A stretch of DNA of 64,000 nt from positions 1 through 64,000 of the forward strand of contig WACJ01000121.1 of NCBI GenBank assembly GCA_008973525.1. Direction: 5' to 3'. Positions 1 to 12,145 of this stretch are shown here, one piece after another. The notes below the pieces were generated by a model. That model did not search any database. It was not told the DNA's origin and saw only the letters and a program-made list of their open reading frames with translations. A program made the position numbers and the translations under genes. This DNA comes from Stenopsyche tienmushanensis (Eukaryota > Arthropoda > Insecta > Trichoptera > Stenopsychidae). Every line of letters begins with the position of its first letter. The first letter of the stretch is position 1.

Positions 1-846
1 ACCCTGCTTAGATGCCACGCTCGATATATTATGCACACATTCGTCTTCGGAAAACGTCGGGGAAAATAAAAAGTGGAAACTCCACCAGCGGGAGGAAGTT
101 GCTCAGCAAAAACTCATATATGTCAGCGGTGCGGGAAAAATTTGCAGGAGCTTTTAATTTCCACCCCCCCTCGTGAATAAATGTTTGATTTATGTTCATG
201 TAGCTGGTGAATGTAAATTATTTGTCGTCGGGGAGAAATTAACATATCGAGTTATTCCATTATGGCGTTCATTCAATGCAAAAACTTTGAATTCCTACAC
301 AGTGTATTCGCAAAGAATTCAATGGGAACGCAAAGTACAACTCGAACAATACAATAATACATAATATGTAATACTTAACATAAAAAAGCTATGAATTTTT
401 CAGGGTTTTCAGTGAATAACAAGTATTGCTATAAATATACAAATATATAGGTTAGTGTGACATATGTTCGACATTTGCATATTATCTATATATCAAGATC
501 CCAAAATCTACGCAAAACTTATTAATATATTCACAATATAAACATGTTTCGATAATCAAAATAAATCTAAGGTCTTACTACGATTGAAATATTTCTAGAC
601 TAGCCAATTTAGAGAAATATTATTTGAAAATATTTAAAAAATCATACCAAAAGAATGATGATTCCGATCGATTTTCTCATTTAGCTTTGGCTAATTTTAG
701 CAAATGTTTTTTAAAAAAATTAAGCATGAATTACAATTAATCATGATTAAATTATAATAACCAACCAAAAAGTAATTTATTTAGGCTTACCCTAATGATT
801 TCTCACTACCAAGTTGTAACCTTATTGAACAAATACAATTTGGATG
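1..846. other. AT-rich stretch, no gene seen
   Basis: Only short open frames without recognisable motifs, splice sites or codon bias. Positions 1-180 are less AT-rich than the rest but I see no coding signal in them. Confidence 0.5.
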
Positions 847-848
847 TA

Positions 849-1124
849 CACTTGGGTATGTTTTTATACAATTTTGAAGTTATGCGGTTTTCAAAAATAA
901 TGGAACGTATCCATAATTTTTTTATAGAGGACAAAGCTTTTTTTATGCGAATGTACATACAAAAAAAATTAAGTCTTCCATATTTAGAACAACCAAATAT
1001 GAAAATAACGTTTCTTCCACCCAATACGACATGCTTAATTCAATCACTAGATCAGGGCATCATTTCCACTTTTGAAAAGTATTATATTATGAACACAATC
1101 AACACTTGCTTAACTAGAGAATGA
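849..1124 (+). pseudogene. Tigger/pogo transposase fragment (DDE_1 C-terminal catalytic segment)
   Basis: The frame from about 1002 reads KITFLPPNTTCLIQSLDQG followed by IISTFEKYY. This matches the highly conserved pogo/Tigger/jerky DDE_1 signature (PPNTT-x-LIQ-x-LDQGII-x-F). The D of LDQG is the last catalytic acidic residue of the family. The frame ends at 1122-1124, with no start and no upstream catalytic residues. Downstream, the relic is broken by several stops. It lies inside the inverted-repeat element 849-1705 and shares its orientation. It is a dead fragment, not a host gene. Assignment to the family is firm; nothing suggests activity. Confidence 0.8.
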
Positions 1125-1705
1125 GTCATAAAATGTACCTGAAGTTTGGAAAAAGTTTTCAATTTTGGACTGTATAAATAATGTTTATGCTACGGTATAT
1201 CAGATAGCTCCATAGACTTTAAATTCTTGTTTTAAAGCAGTTTGGCCCGAATGTGTTACAGATGGCAAAATAATGAAAACATCGGCACTGTCAGCTGAAA
1301 TCATTACATTGATACTTTTTACCTAATGATGTCGATAAACGCTTGAAGATAGAAGAGAGAAGAGAAAGAAACTCTAGCCCCCCTAACTGTAAAAATTATA
1401 CAAGAAGCTGGTCAAGTTTGCAATAAATTAAAAAATCTATTTATTGTACATGACTCAATTCTGAACGAGCTTTTAAATTCCAAATACAGCTTAATTATTG
1501 CATGTCTCCATATCCACAAAAAATAATGGTTAAGTCGTGTTAAAGTTTTTTTATGCGATTTTGGTATTCTATCATATTGATTTGAAGTTATGCGGTTTTT
1601 AAAAATAATGGAACCTATCTTTTCAGTTTCTATGTAGTTCAAGTCTTTTTTTATATGCCAACTCCCCGTGGAACGTATCTATCGCATAAAAACAGACCCC
1701 AAGTG
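849..1705 (+). mobile_element. Tigger/pogo-like deletion element with TA target duplication
   Basis: The ends are inverted repeats. The left end begins CACTTGGGTATGTTTTTATA, and the right end read in reverse begins CACTTGGGGTCTGTTTTTAT. Both sit directly inside TA dinucleotides (847-848 and 1706-1707), the target duplication of the Tc1/mariner/pogo group. A segment beginning GAAGTTATGCGGTTTT occurs near the left end and again in the same direction near 1578. A transposase fragment lies inside. About 860 bp is far shorter than an autonomous Tigger, so this is an internally deleted copy. A relative lies at 59777-60646. Confidence 0.75.
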
Positions 1706-1707
1706 TA

Positions 1708-3717
1708 TTTTGAAATGAAAACCTATTAGGTATAAAATTAGGTATGCAAAAAAATTGATGATGATTTAAAAAGTCCTATTATATCACAATTATATTCGGA
1801 ATTTTGTAGATGGATAGCATCAAATTTGTCAGTCAAATTTTGATTGATATTTATTATATAACGAATCTAATTATCACAATTTTTGAATTGATATGAAATC
1901 AATGATTCAGGATAACGTGGAGGCTTAAAAATTGCACTGGTCACAATCGGGTTATTAATCAAGAAATATAACGATAGAAAAACTTTGAGTTATTGGATTT
2001 CTCAATGAATTCGATCGTTAACGAGCTGACACGCGATTGTTAAAGTTAAGTTAATTTATTTCAAACATAATTGTTCAGTTTGAGGCTGTCACTATAAATA
2101 AAGAAACGGTTTTCCGTATTAATTAGGCTTATCGTTCCACTATGAATTTTCAGTCACGCTAAATCATATGTTAATCACTGTATAAACAATTTTATGACCG
2201 AAATAACATTTTGGATCTAAACTATCATTCAGATATTTTGTTTAGGTCGGTGGGTATTTTGTGAGACTTAAGAGCTTTCCAAAGGGTTTCGATGTCCTAA
2301 GCATTCTTCAGCAACAATACAATTCAAAAGCGTCCGGTTTTCCATTGACGCTCTCTGTGATTTGAAATGGCACTGTGCAAAAACAGAACAGGGTTGTGTT
2401 ATTTTGTGGGTTTATGCTTTAAAAAAAGTAGATATAACTTCAATAAAGGAAATATTTGAACATTCATAATTATTGTATAGTTAAAAGCATGCTCTGCGGG
2501 GAATATCAAATATGCTTTTCCCGCCGAGTAAGCTAGTCCACATGTAAATGAAATATATTTCCGTGGAGTGTATTAAATAAACGTTTTTCAATATTTGAAC
2601 AGTCCCAAAATAATTTATTATTAAATGGTAGTGGAGTAAGGATACGAAAGGAAAAATAAATATTGAGATACAATTTGGGCATGGTGCTCCCGGCCGTATT
2701 GCGGTAGGGAAAGCAGCCATCGTCAGACTACCTCCTGCAGGATGTCTGAATGTAAAGTAGACATTGATTGAAGGGAGGAAGCGTACCGCATAGGATCTAC
2801 ATGTTATATGTCCTCACGGATCTTCGGTAAACCTCGTGTCGACAACTCTATTACAGATCTACATACTGAGCCCGACCTCAATCAGATCTACCCTAGCCAG
2901 ACGCTCCTGAATTAATTTCAATGTATTACGTCATGAAAAATTTGCCTATTCTCACCAGAAAAGGTTTTATTAAAATCGATCTGATGGGCGAGAAGCAATA
3001 AAATTTATGTGACAAAACGTCGTTCCAAAAAAGTGTGCCGGAGTATACAAAGAACTTCGACGAAACTATTCCAAATAGGGGATGCTCTGCATTAAAGTAT
3101 TTTTTTATCCCCTGAAAGAATCGGGTGTATATATGCATAATGCATCGACTTATAATCTAAAGTAAGTACAATGTACTCTCGATTATCTGGGTGTGAATTA
3201 TCCGTGCCTGAAAAATATTAATTATTATAAAAAAAACATTTTTTCTTCCTTTGTGATTATGATAGATATGAGGTGTTATATACACAGATCATGATTAAAG
3301 AAACAAAGCCCTTCAAAGCGATAAGTATGATGTTTGTATCTTAAATACCAAAGCAAACGCCTATCCTCATGTCATAATTACCTTGATTCTCAAAACAACC
3401 AAACAATGAAATTTAAAAAAGCTTAGTACAAGACAAATGTCATAAGGAGTGTAAGATTGTGAAAAAGGACTCGGGGTGATAAGATACTGAAAACGCATCA
3501 GGAAATCATAAAATGAAACTTTTGGTGAATCCAGAAAGAGGCATGGATTTATAGGGAATTTTTTGAAGATTGCTTTAAAAAGACATAGGTTCCAGTTCCA
3601 GAAGTCGTAAGATTTTTTCCAGAAAGGGATCACGTGAGCCCCCCATTTTTATAGAACACCATCAATGTGACTGATAAAATTCCTTTCCTGGCCGAGACAC
3701 GGACTAACCTCAAAACT
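1708..3717. other. Non-coding stretch
   Basis: No exon or repeat is recognised. 2640-2910 has higher GC and more complex sequence, possibly an old repeat or a regulatory segment. Minus-strand open frames at 2926-3138 and 3367-3633 have no motif I know. Confidence 0.4.
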
Positions 3718-3966
3718 CGCAAAATTCCCGATATCCCGACAATTATTTATTTCCATCGCTGCAGATGAACACTTATATACTATTATACTTTGATGAGATT
3801 CGAAACTATTTTACAGAGGAAACAAAATTCTGAAGCCCGTATTTATTATATTTCATAGCGATATTCCCATTATTAGAGTCGAGGTGTAGTCAATACATCA
3901 TCGTATGCAGGCTTAATGAACAATTGGAAAAACATATATATGTTACATAGATTAGATAGTTTTTGC
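3718..3966 (+). repeat. Dispersed repeat family R1, copy 1
   Basis: This is a clear relative of 12352-12628 along its whole length. Shared blocks include CTGCAGATGAA, GATATTCCCATTATTAGAG, and a tail of ACATAGATTAGATAGTT. A third, reversed and shorter copy is at 15605-15712. It has no coding capacity. The class is unknown; it could be a MITE, a SINE or part of a larger element. Confidence 0.7.
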
Positions 3967-4038
3967 GGGTTTTTCTTAATGAGTAATAAATTTGAGACAA
4001 AAAATTGCATATTATATTCGAAATCTACTTTATAAAAG

Positions 4039-4122
4039 ACACATCACTCAATAAGTTCGTAGGATTTTTCCATTTTTTAAATATCCTTCAAAAAAATCCT
4101 ACGAACTTATTGAGTGATGTGT
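4039..4122. mobile_element. Hairpin MITE with mariner-type ends
   Basis: Positions 4039-4069 and 4092-4122 are perfect 31-base reverse complements separated by 22 bases. The arm begins ACACATCACTCAATAAGTTC. A single arm with the same core, ACACATCAATCAATAAGTTC, recurs at 52453-52480. Arms of this length and composition are typical of mariner terminal repeats. This copy seems to be two ends with almost no interior. Confidence 0.75.
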
Positions 4123-4892
4123 TAATGTAGATCTGTTCCATTAAAATTCATATATATAAATATATCTCATTATTTAAAGACGACAATATTTAATTGAATT
4201 GAACTGAATTGCGATTCATTTAAAAATAAAAGCTCTTTCGTTAAAATCAAATTTTGATGTTTTATCCAATATTTTTTCTTTGAGATAAAGTTTAAAATGG
4301 ATAAGCTTTAAATATATATTTGTATCGAGTTCATCAAATGTTATATGAATGTAATATTTTTCAGCTTAACGATATCATTAGTAATTTTTATCTCCCAACA
4401 CCCACTTTTACCTGTGTTTCCAAACAAAAAGATTGCGTTTAAAATTTATAAAAACGTTCATTCAAGACGCAAATGTTAGAGGTCAAATGCTTAAAGATGA
4501 AAGTTCAAACGGTCAAAGGTCGGAGATTTATTACTGAGTAAAAAAAAGCAGCGTCGTCTTATATTATCTCAAATAGGATTAGCAGAGCTTTAACTGCTAT
4601 GTCTATAGCAGGATCAACGTTTTAATTTAGAAGCAATAAATCTAGATTTTCTAAAATCATGTTCGAAATCTATTTGGCTTGTGCGGGCTTAAGGATTTAA
4701 TAGATCCGATCAAAATACCCAGATATGTTTTGTTAATATGGAATCTTTCTTGAAATATAATTTAAAAAATAAACGTGGGTGTAAATTAATTTATGAATAT
4801 TTGCTCAGTGTTGATCATGTTCTCACAAATGTACGGATGGCAAAATAAGCTTTTATTAATAAAATTATCTTACACTTAAAATAAGTCTTATT
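4123..4892. other. AT-rich stretch, nothing seen
   Basis: No open frame with a recognisable product and no repeat that I could match elsewhere in the window. Confidence 0.5.
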
Positions 4893-5014
4893 CAAATAAT
4901 ATCATCATAACTTTGCGGCTTAAACGTGAAAGGCAAATGGGAAAAAACCACCTGAAAAATCCTTTTTCTAGAAAAGTTTCATGTGGAGATCGCTTAAATC
5001 TGATTACGGATATG
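4893..5014 (+). repeat. SINE-like dispersed repeat S1, diverged copy
   Basis: Shares with 34345-34470 and 39525-39650 the ordered blocks CAAATAAT, GTG-AAGGCAAATGGGAAA, ACCACC, AAATCC, GTGGAGATCGC and GGATATGG. The order and spacing are the same in all three copies. Confidence 0.6.
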
Positions 5015-5889
5015 GTTTTTGAAAATCAGGCAAAGTTTGAGATTTTATCTTTCATATTTATTTAAAATAAAAATTCTTCTATTGACGACGTAATTTCACA
5101 ATAAACCGCTCTTTACAATAAGTTTGCAGGAGCATTTATATGTGTATAGAATTCCGAAAGCAATTTGAATCGATAATTGAGAAAAACTTGCTGAAGACTC
5201 CGCTGCAGAACTAATATTTGCGAATTCCATTTATTTGAATGAGGATTTGGTAGTGAGATGAGGGGATAAATATCTGGCTTTGGTCTTCTCGTGGTTCGAT
5301 TATCAAGTGCGATATTCGAGTTCGATAAACAGTAGGAATATTCCAACTGGACTACTTTAACTTTGGCCATCGCGTTAATACAACAACCAGTTGTCTTCGG
5401 ATCCTCCCTGCACCGGACCGATTAGTTGTGTGCTTTAAAGGTGTTTGAACTTTATATTTTTGAACAGAACTTTAATAAATTGTATTTATAAAAGAACTTG
5501 ATTCAATTCATGATTTGTGCTATTGAAAATTTACGCCATTTATATGGTGAATTTAAGATGAAACTTTTCCATTGGAGAGTGCAGATTCTGTATTTCGTAT
5601 ATGTTAATCCAATTTTTATAAAGTTGCGCACCGAAAACTTTCTCAAGGATAGAAGAGGGATTTTAAAAAAAGGTTTTGATCAAGTAGGACTTCCATCTGG
5701 TTGGGTTTTGATGCAAGCTTTACAGTTTTCATTTGAAGTTTAAAGCTCCGACCGCTGAATCCAAGTTAGAGGTCTTTTTCCTATTGTAATATTACTTTTA
5801 TAATAAAATTTTAAGCGAAATTTTCTATTTGAATGATTATCATCGGTAAATGTATTAATATTATCAACTTAGTTTAATTTGGTATTTGC
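5015..5889. other. Non-coding stretch
   Basis: A minus-strand open frame at 5113-5370 (85 codons) has no motif I recognise and no supporting splice context. Nothing else is visible. Confidence 0.4.
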
Positions 5890-6456
5890 TTAAGGAGTCA
5901 TCTCACTTTAACACGTCAAAAAAAATCATCATTTTTTAATTTCATTTATTGAAAATACAAATCTCTAAGAATGTTGTCCATAATTTTGGTCAAGAAATTC
6001 GTATTATTTCAATGATTTACAGTCAATTCGCGAAATGCGCTCGAAGCAATCACTCCGCCCAGATTGCATGGAAAGTTAAGAGTTTTAACGCGTTTTTATG
6101 GTCTCTGGTACTGAAACATATTTTTTGTGGCAAAAAATACTGGAAATCGTGACATATACTTATAGCCTGTATTTTTAACGAAGGATTTGAACCCATTTAA
6201 AAAATATTGGAAGTTATAGGGAGCACAATCGGTTCAGATGTCTTAAACGCCTTGCCAACCGTCGAGGCTCCGAATTTTCTAAAGAAACTAGAACAGCTCG
6301 CAGAAATGCCAGATTAATTTATGGAGCTAGAATCGCTGATTAGTAGTATATTTCCTTTTTTACATTCACAAATTTAATTACATGGTGTATTTACTGTGAG
6401 AAATATTGTTAAAAATTGCCTAGTTTTTGGGCAGTCAAAATGAGATGATCCCTTAA
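5890..6456 (+). mobile_element. TTAA-flanked DNA transposon, unassigned family T1 (NESFN-motif transposase), deleted copy
   Basis: The left end is TTAAGGAGTCATCTCACTTT. The right end in reverse is TTAAGGGATCATCTCATTTT. They are therefore inverted repeats, each starting at a TTAA (5890-5893 and 6453-6456). The interior carries a decayed transposase whose frame near 6080 reads FNAFLWSLVLKHIF, then GKKYW; it is followed by a frame with CIFNEGFE. It continues to a GAGI-like end near 6340. The same coding block is at 56945-57550, and a reversed piece is at 27668-28056. TTAA duplications are used by piggyBac and some Sola elements. The transposase does not look like piggyBac. Confidence 0.7.
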
Positions 6457-8900
6457 GTGTTAATATAACAGTGATTGATAATTGATAAATCAAATTTATT
6501 TGTGTAACTTCGCCCAATGATTTATGGCGGATTTATGCAAAAAATGAATATTATTTTAGGGCCTAATGTAAATGACAGAGCTTATACAAATGAACGAATA
6601 CAATATATTCAGCAGAAGGCATCCTGCGGAAAGATGTTGAATCTCAAACAAAGAAGTCGGAGCCCCGTAAAATACTGACTTTCAGCTGAAACTATATTGA
6701 TGGCCTAGATACCCACTTACCCGTGATCAAATACGGTTGAATATTATCACGCTTCATTTCTCTCGCATAATGGATGAAGAAATTGATATATGCCCAAAGA
6801 GCACATCCTATAAATTCGGCTGAAAATCATGTTGAACGCACCAGGGCCGCGTTATCGAAGAGGGCCGATTCAAGAAGTGGGCGAAGAGTAATCGAAAATC
6901 TTGTGATTCTCGAGTGCGACCCTCGCATAGCTGGATATATATTGAGTCCTGACAGAGGTCGAACTCCTAGTTTTGCATAAACAACGTGGATGGCACGCGT
7001 ATCGATTCGAATACCTCCATCACATTATTTCACAGTCTGCTGCGCCAGAAGAACTTTCTAATTCTAAGGGCTCACTTTGCAGAGTTCTCTACTCCCTATA
7101 TAACTTTAAATGATTTTATAGCTTTCAAACTCTGGCTGCTTTGCTCGGGGCGCTGTTAAATTAAGAGCGCTTCTCTTGTTTTACCCATATGTTAATGAGA
7201 TATTCTTGAATACACATATCAAGAGGTGGAATTCGCATCTGACATAATGCAGTTTTTAAATACCAGATATGATTGTCTAATGAGATAATATGCTGTTCAT
7301 CAATCATTTATGAGCTTTAAATTGATCTGATTAAGAATCTTTATCGTCGTTGATGCTAATAGCATAAAATGCTATAATTAATTTTCATGGCATGATATTA
7401 AAAAATACCATCGATATTGAATTTATGGGAGAATTGGCGATAATCGCGTTAGAACGTTTTTTTAAAAGCCATTGAATCACATGCCTAAAGACCATTGTAA
7501 TGTGTTAGTATATTAACATACTATATCTTGTTTTTGTATGAAAGCACATATTTTTATTGCTTTCCATTATTTAATATTTCCCCAAACTTTGCACACATTC
7601 ATCACGTAAATATTATTAAAATGCATGCTCAATGTAAGTTATCAATAAATAAAAGATGCTTAATGCTTTAATAATATGCTATTTAGTTGTACTATGTATA
7701 TATAAATAAATTATCGTATATAACAAATCGACATTTTTAATCAGTTTCATCACTCAAAAAATTGTAAAACAGTAATTTTAATTCAATTTAAACATGGTTT
7801 TGACGTAACACACACGTCTTATATAAAATCTAAAAATAGGAAAACCTATTGATGAAAACTCCAGGAGATCAACAGATGAAAAGAGGATCCCTCTATTGAG
7901 TTGCTGAATAAAAATGTATTTATTATATCATGCATTCGATTTTTGCCATATAATAAAATCCATTCATCTCTCGTACAACAGCGCCTGTATTATATAACAC
8001 GGGTTTGATTTAAAAGGACGATGAATTTTATAATGAGATCTTAGGAAGAACATCAAAGAAAAATATTACATATAATATTTGTATGTTGTGTGTCGTCCAT
8101 TATTTTTAATGAAACTGAAAACAATATAAGATCCACTATTTTGGCAGGATCTTCTATCAGTATAATATATTATGCTCGTAAATGCTCAATAATAAAAGAA
8201 AATATGAAGAAAGCTCTCATTATCTCGATAGAAGACTGCAATGATTAAGCATACATTTTGACTGAAACATTTTTTAATCCGGGTAGAAATTGCATTAGCG
8301 AATATAGAATCTATCAAAATAAATATGAGGATAGAATTGATTGCTATATAAGAACAATTTTTCTAATAGAAAATGTTCCTTTTATGTACAAAAAAGTATA
8401 AAATTTTAGATGGAATTGCAAAAGTGCTTAGCTTTTTGTCATGAAATACGTTAAGATTTACGCGCTAAACGTGGGCAATCGCTTATACCAGAGCTTTTAA
8501 ATTCTAGTCTAGCAGTGATGAAAATCTACAATCTTGAAAATAAATCGATTAAGTAGTAACGTTACATACTCATTCTTGAAGTACGAGTATATATTTTTAT
8601 ATATTTACAAATAATATACATTGATTTATATCACACGATTTTTTCATGGAACCTTATAATTGTGTTTGGCTGTTTAGTGTTTTTTAAGTGATTGTATTTG
8701 TATGTTTATAACATTTTTAAATTTATGCTTCATTAAGGTTAAAACATAGCACTATTACATAGTATGACAGTAACATTTGACTGGATGTCAATCTATCGTG
8801 CTGTGCTTCCGTGTAAAGTTATCAGTATTCAGATTAAATGCCATGCAATATAAATATGCTTATATTTGATGATTTATATTAGAATAAGGATCTGTTTTGG
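6457..8900. other. Gene-free stretch
   Basis: 6774-7170 is less AT-rich and contains a 68-codon open frame with no recognisable motif. The rest is strongly AT-rich and I could assign nothing. Confidence 0.4.
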
Positions 8901-9720
8901 TGGATGGGGTTTAATTTAAAAGTTTCTGTTTATTGTATGAAACTTTTGGTAATCGAGCTGATGAGAATCGATCGCGTTGCGGGGGTGACTGACATTTGCC
9001 TGAAAATCAGCTTAGGGGCGAGTCTATCTGGCACGTTATCCCATTCCGGGCCAAAGTGTTGTAGGTGGAGGGAAACTTTTATTTATACTTTATCAGGTAA
9101 GAAGCTCATATTCATTTTCGAGGCATAAAGAAAGAAGATTGCGGCGTCTCCAGGCGCTTGGGTCACGAGATTAAACTAAGCCCGGGATTACCAGAAAGAT
9201 TCATCTACTGGGTGGAGTAGGGGCAAAGGGTGGTTGTTTTTAAAATATTCCTTTCCTTTTTCTTTCTCTAAGCCTAAGCCACCCCGTTTAATCCTGGCGT
9301 TTCTTTATTTTTCGCCCCTCGCCTTTTTTCAGCCGCGAACAACTTGGGCAATAAACTTTTCCTTTGAAGACGGTTTTAAAATAAAATATTGTTGTATTAC
9401 GGATGTAATGCAACGCATTACAGTGAATGACATTTTTTTGCTCGATTAGGGTGCTCTTCCAATTGGAATGAATCGGGTCCCTCGGTTTATTTAGGGTGTC
9501 TATTTCAAATTTGTTCAATATGCCAATAAAATATTTACATTGAACATGTTCGACATTTTTGCACCATTTGTTCCATCCAAATGGGTGAACGGACATCACA
9601 CAGTACTCTGATCCACTTGACCAAGTACTTTACATTAAAGGTCTCTCAGAAACGTGTCTCTTTTAAGGAGCGGAAACTTAAGTCTCTCGAATAAGGCATT
9701 TACCTTAAGAATGAAGAACA
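8901..9720. other. Higher-complexity non-coding island
   Basis: Base composition is more balanced than in the surroundings. Overlapping open frames occur on both strands (8904-9128, 9234-9449, 9288-9599 reverse) but none shows a known motif or a matched pair of splice sites. A regulatory or conserved non-coding role is only a guess. Confidence 0.3.
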
Positions 9721-11566
9721 GGAAAAGCCTTTACCCTAACCTGAAAGTGTTCTTCTGTTATTTTCACATGAAATTGTAGTAAATTATACGCATTAATTCC
9801 TCATAGTATTTCTATAAAATTTCGCTGTGATTGATCACGTCGATAAACGATCGACAAAAATACATTTTTTAAATCTTTTTTTGTAGAAAATAAATATCTT
9901 AACCAAAAAATACCTTTACATATTCAATTTTTTCTTCGCTCCACAACGATCCGATAGCAAATGGACCCGCGTGAGGCAATTCATTATGAAGTGTATTTTA
10001 GAGCGAGATAGAGTACAGACCGGGGATTCTATAGGCCGGGGTCTTTGCCCTATGTAATATTGTAGAGAAATGATCTTCAAATTAGAACTATTAAGTGGAA
10101 TAGAAACAATGAACAGTTCGTGAAATTACCATAATTTTAAAATTATTCTTTTTCAGGACCTCTTGGCCACAGGGACTTGATGGCCACCTCCGGTGCCTTA
10201 TCGGCGTTCAAGGCCTTCTGCCATAGTTTCAGAGCCAAATGCGCCTTAGACGGATACTATTTTTAGTATTCGTCCTCTACCATAACATGTCACTACTGGT
10301 TAACCATATAATTGTATCAAATTAGGTGTGAATAATTTTTAAAAAATTGCCTTAGTATTTTATCACTTTTTATTATAAAAATCTACGAATAGTCTCAATA
10401 TACAGACACATGTTCTTCATACGTAATAAAGCAGTTGTGTATGATCGTTTTAGTCATAAAATATATTAGTCTATATATTTTCCATTTCATTAATGTTTTT
10501 TCGCACAATTGCATATCAAGTTTTAATCGGAACGATCTATAGATAGTTGGATTTGAAGATATGTAGAAAATGTCAACCTTAATGGAAACCTTGACCAACT
10601 TTATTAATTGTCCCAGTATTTGACGTTTACAGCGAGTTCATAAATTTTTCAGAGCAAAGGTGGCATTCAACGCAACACTCTGAAATTGAGCTCGAGTTTA
10701 ATGCATTGGATGGGTTGAGTGCTCTGTTGGGACGTAAAATAATTATAATAACTGAAGGGCCTCATTTAATTAAGACGTATCAAGATAAATTGCGTAGTTT
10801 AAGAGGAAGCATATAAAGTTTAAGGTCTCATGTTTATTCTCGACATTCATTATGTAGCAGAAGATGCACTGATAAATTTAGTCCATTCGAGTAAGAGTCA
10901 AATGGCATTTACTTACGTGGTAGGGCAATAAAGCCGCAAACTTGTCCACCCGCCACGGGTTGATTTAATTACAGCCTTCGGCTGCTTTCTGCCGGAAGAA
11001 GTCCCCATCCTGCCTTCCTATGACCCTCAGGATGGGGAATCTGATACGCTTGCCGTTTGTCTTATACACTAGACTTGCAGCCATAAATCTACCTGCAAGG
11101 TTACGCCGCTGCTCAACTTCTTCCTTTAATTTATGCACTCTAATTTCTTCGTAAACCTCTCATTATCCACACACACGTGAATCTTCACTTGCTTTAATCA
11201 TCAATTGAACCCATTTTATTATGGAAATAAAGATATCCTACATTACTACGTAGTAAGAAAGTAATATGTTTATATGATTAATTAAATAATATCTCTTAGT
11301 TAATAGTTATTTCTTAAAGTGCAAAATGAGGATCGGGTGTATAAAATATCATAAATATCCAATAAAATCATTCGAGAAGCATTGCTTTAGGCAACAGTCC
11401 GAGTAATGTGTGTCAACTCTACAGGGTAAATACATTTAAGTGCTTAAATAATACAGTTTTCTTACAGCACTAGACTTATCATTTACTACTCATATATTGA
11501 TACTTGAAAGTTTTACAATATTGCATCACTATATATTTCAATAGAATTGAGATGATCTTTGAAATG
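9721..11566. other. Gene-free stretch with two GC-richer patches
   Basis: A 37-codon frame at 10152-10262 (GPLGHRDL... to GYYF then stop) follows a TTTTCAG acceptor-like site and vaguely recalls the C-terminus of mariner transposases. The match is too short to call. 10920-11160 is another GC-richer patch without a coding signal. Confidence 0.3.
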
Positions 11567-11640
11567 CAGAGATGCTCAACCGGTCGATCACGATCGACCG
11601 GTCGATCTTAAAGCGAAATTTTGTCGATCCCAAAAACTTC
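11567..11640 (+). mobile_element. Possible hAT-type terminus
   Basis: CAGAGATGCTCAACCGG starts a block containing a perfect 11-bp inverted repeat (11579-11589 and 11592-11602, ACCGGTCGATC). CAG(A/G)GRTGCTCAAC ends with such palindromes are common in hAT elements. I did not find the partner end or an 8-bp duplication. Confidence 0.35.
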
Positions 11641-11917
11641 CGTGAATTTTAAAAAACATAATTTTATATAAGTATATCAAAACAGTCCAAAGGTCCTTAA
11701 TGATCGAAATAACGACTTGTTTTCAAAACAATACAAATGACCAAACTTTCTGGAAGCATAGCACAATAACATTCTAGATAGTGATAGGAGCAACGTCCAT
11801 ATCTTAATTACCTTAATTTCCATAATAACCGGGCAATGGAATTACTTTCCAATATGATGGCTACAAGAGAAGGGGAACATTAAGCCAAGTATAAAAGAGG
11901 TGTAGGTCATCATACAG

Positions 11918-12145
11918 TCAAGCTCCGAGTAAGCTCCGAAGTAGCATCGAGCTTCAAGCTTCAAATCGACTTCGGCTCAGCCCTGAATGAGATTCGAGAG
12001 AGCTTAGAATCAGCTTCGTCTCAGCTTCGAGTGAGCTTCGAGCTTCGAGTCTTGTTCTAAGGCTCAGTCAGCTTCGAGCTTCGAGTCTAGTTAAGGTGCA
12101 ATTTAAGGCTCAGCTTGAGTTTGGATTCACTTCTAAGCTCGAAGC
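11918..12145 (+). repeat. Degenerate minisatellite built on AGCTTCGAG
   Basis: A run of AGCTTCGAG, GAGCTTCAAGCTTC, CAGCTTCGTCTCAGCTTCG and similar words recurs at irregular 9-30 base spacing, mixed with GGCTCAG. It has no conserved reading frame. Confidence 0.7.

Noticed and set aside
3718..3966. CRISPR-like spaced repeats
   Set aside because: The repeats are long, dispersed by kilobases and in both orientations. The genome is clearly eukaryotic.
6774..6980. An upstream exon of the phosphodiesterase gene
   Set aside because: The 68-codon frame has none of the family motifs and no suitable splice pair.
9981..10050. An exon in the ACCCGCGTGAGGC...GGGGTCTTTGCCC patch
   Set aside because: Short GC-richer text only; stops occur in all useful frames.
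10152..10262. A mariner C-terminus or host exon after TTTTCAG
   Set aside because: The similarity is limited to a few residues (ending GYYF) and no inverted repeats flank it.
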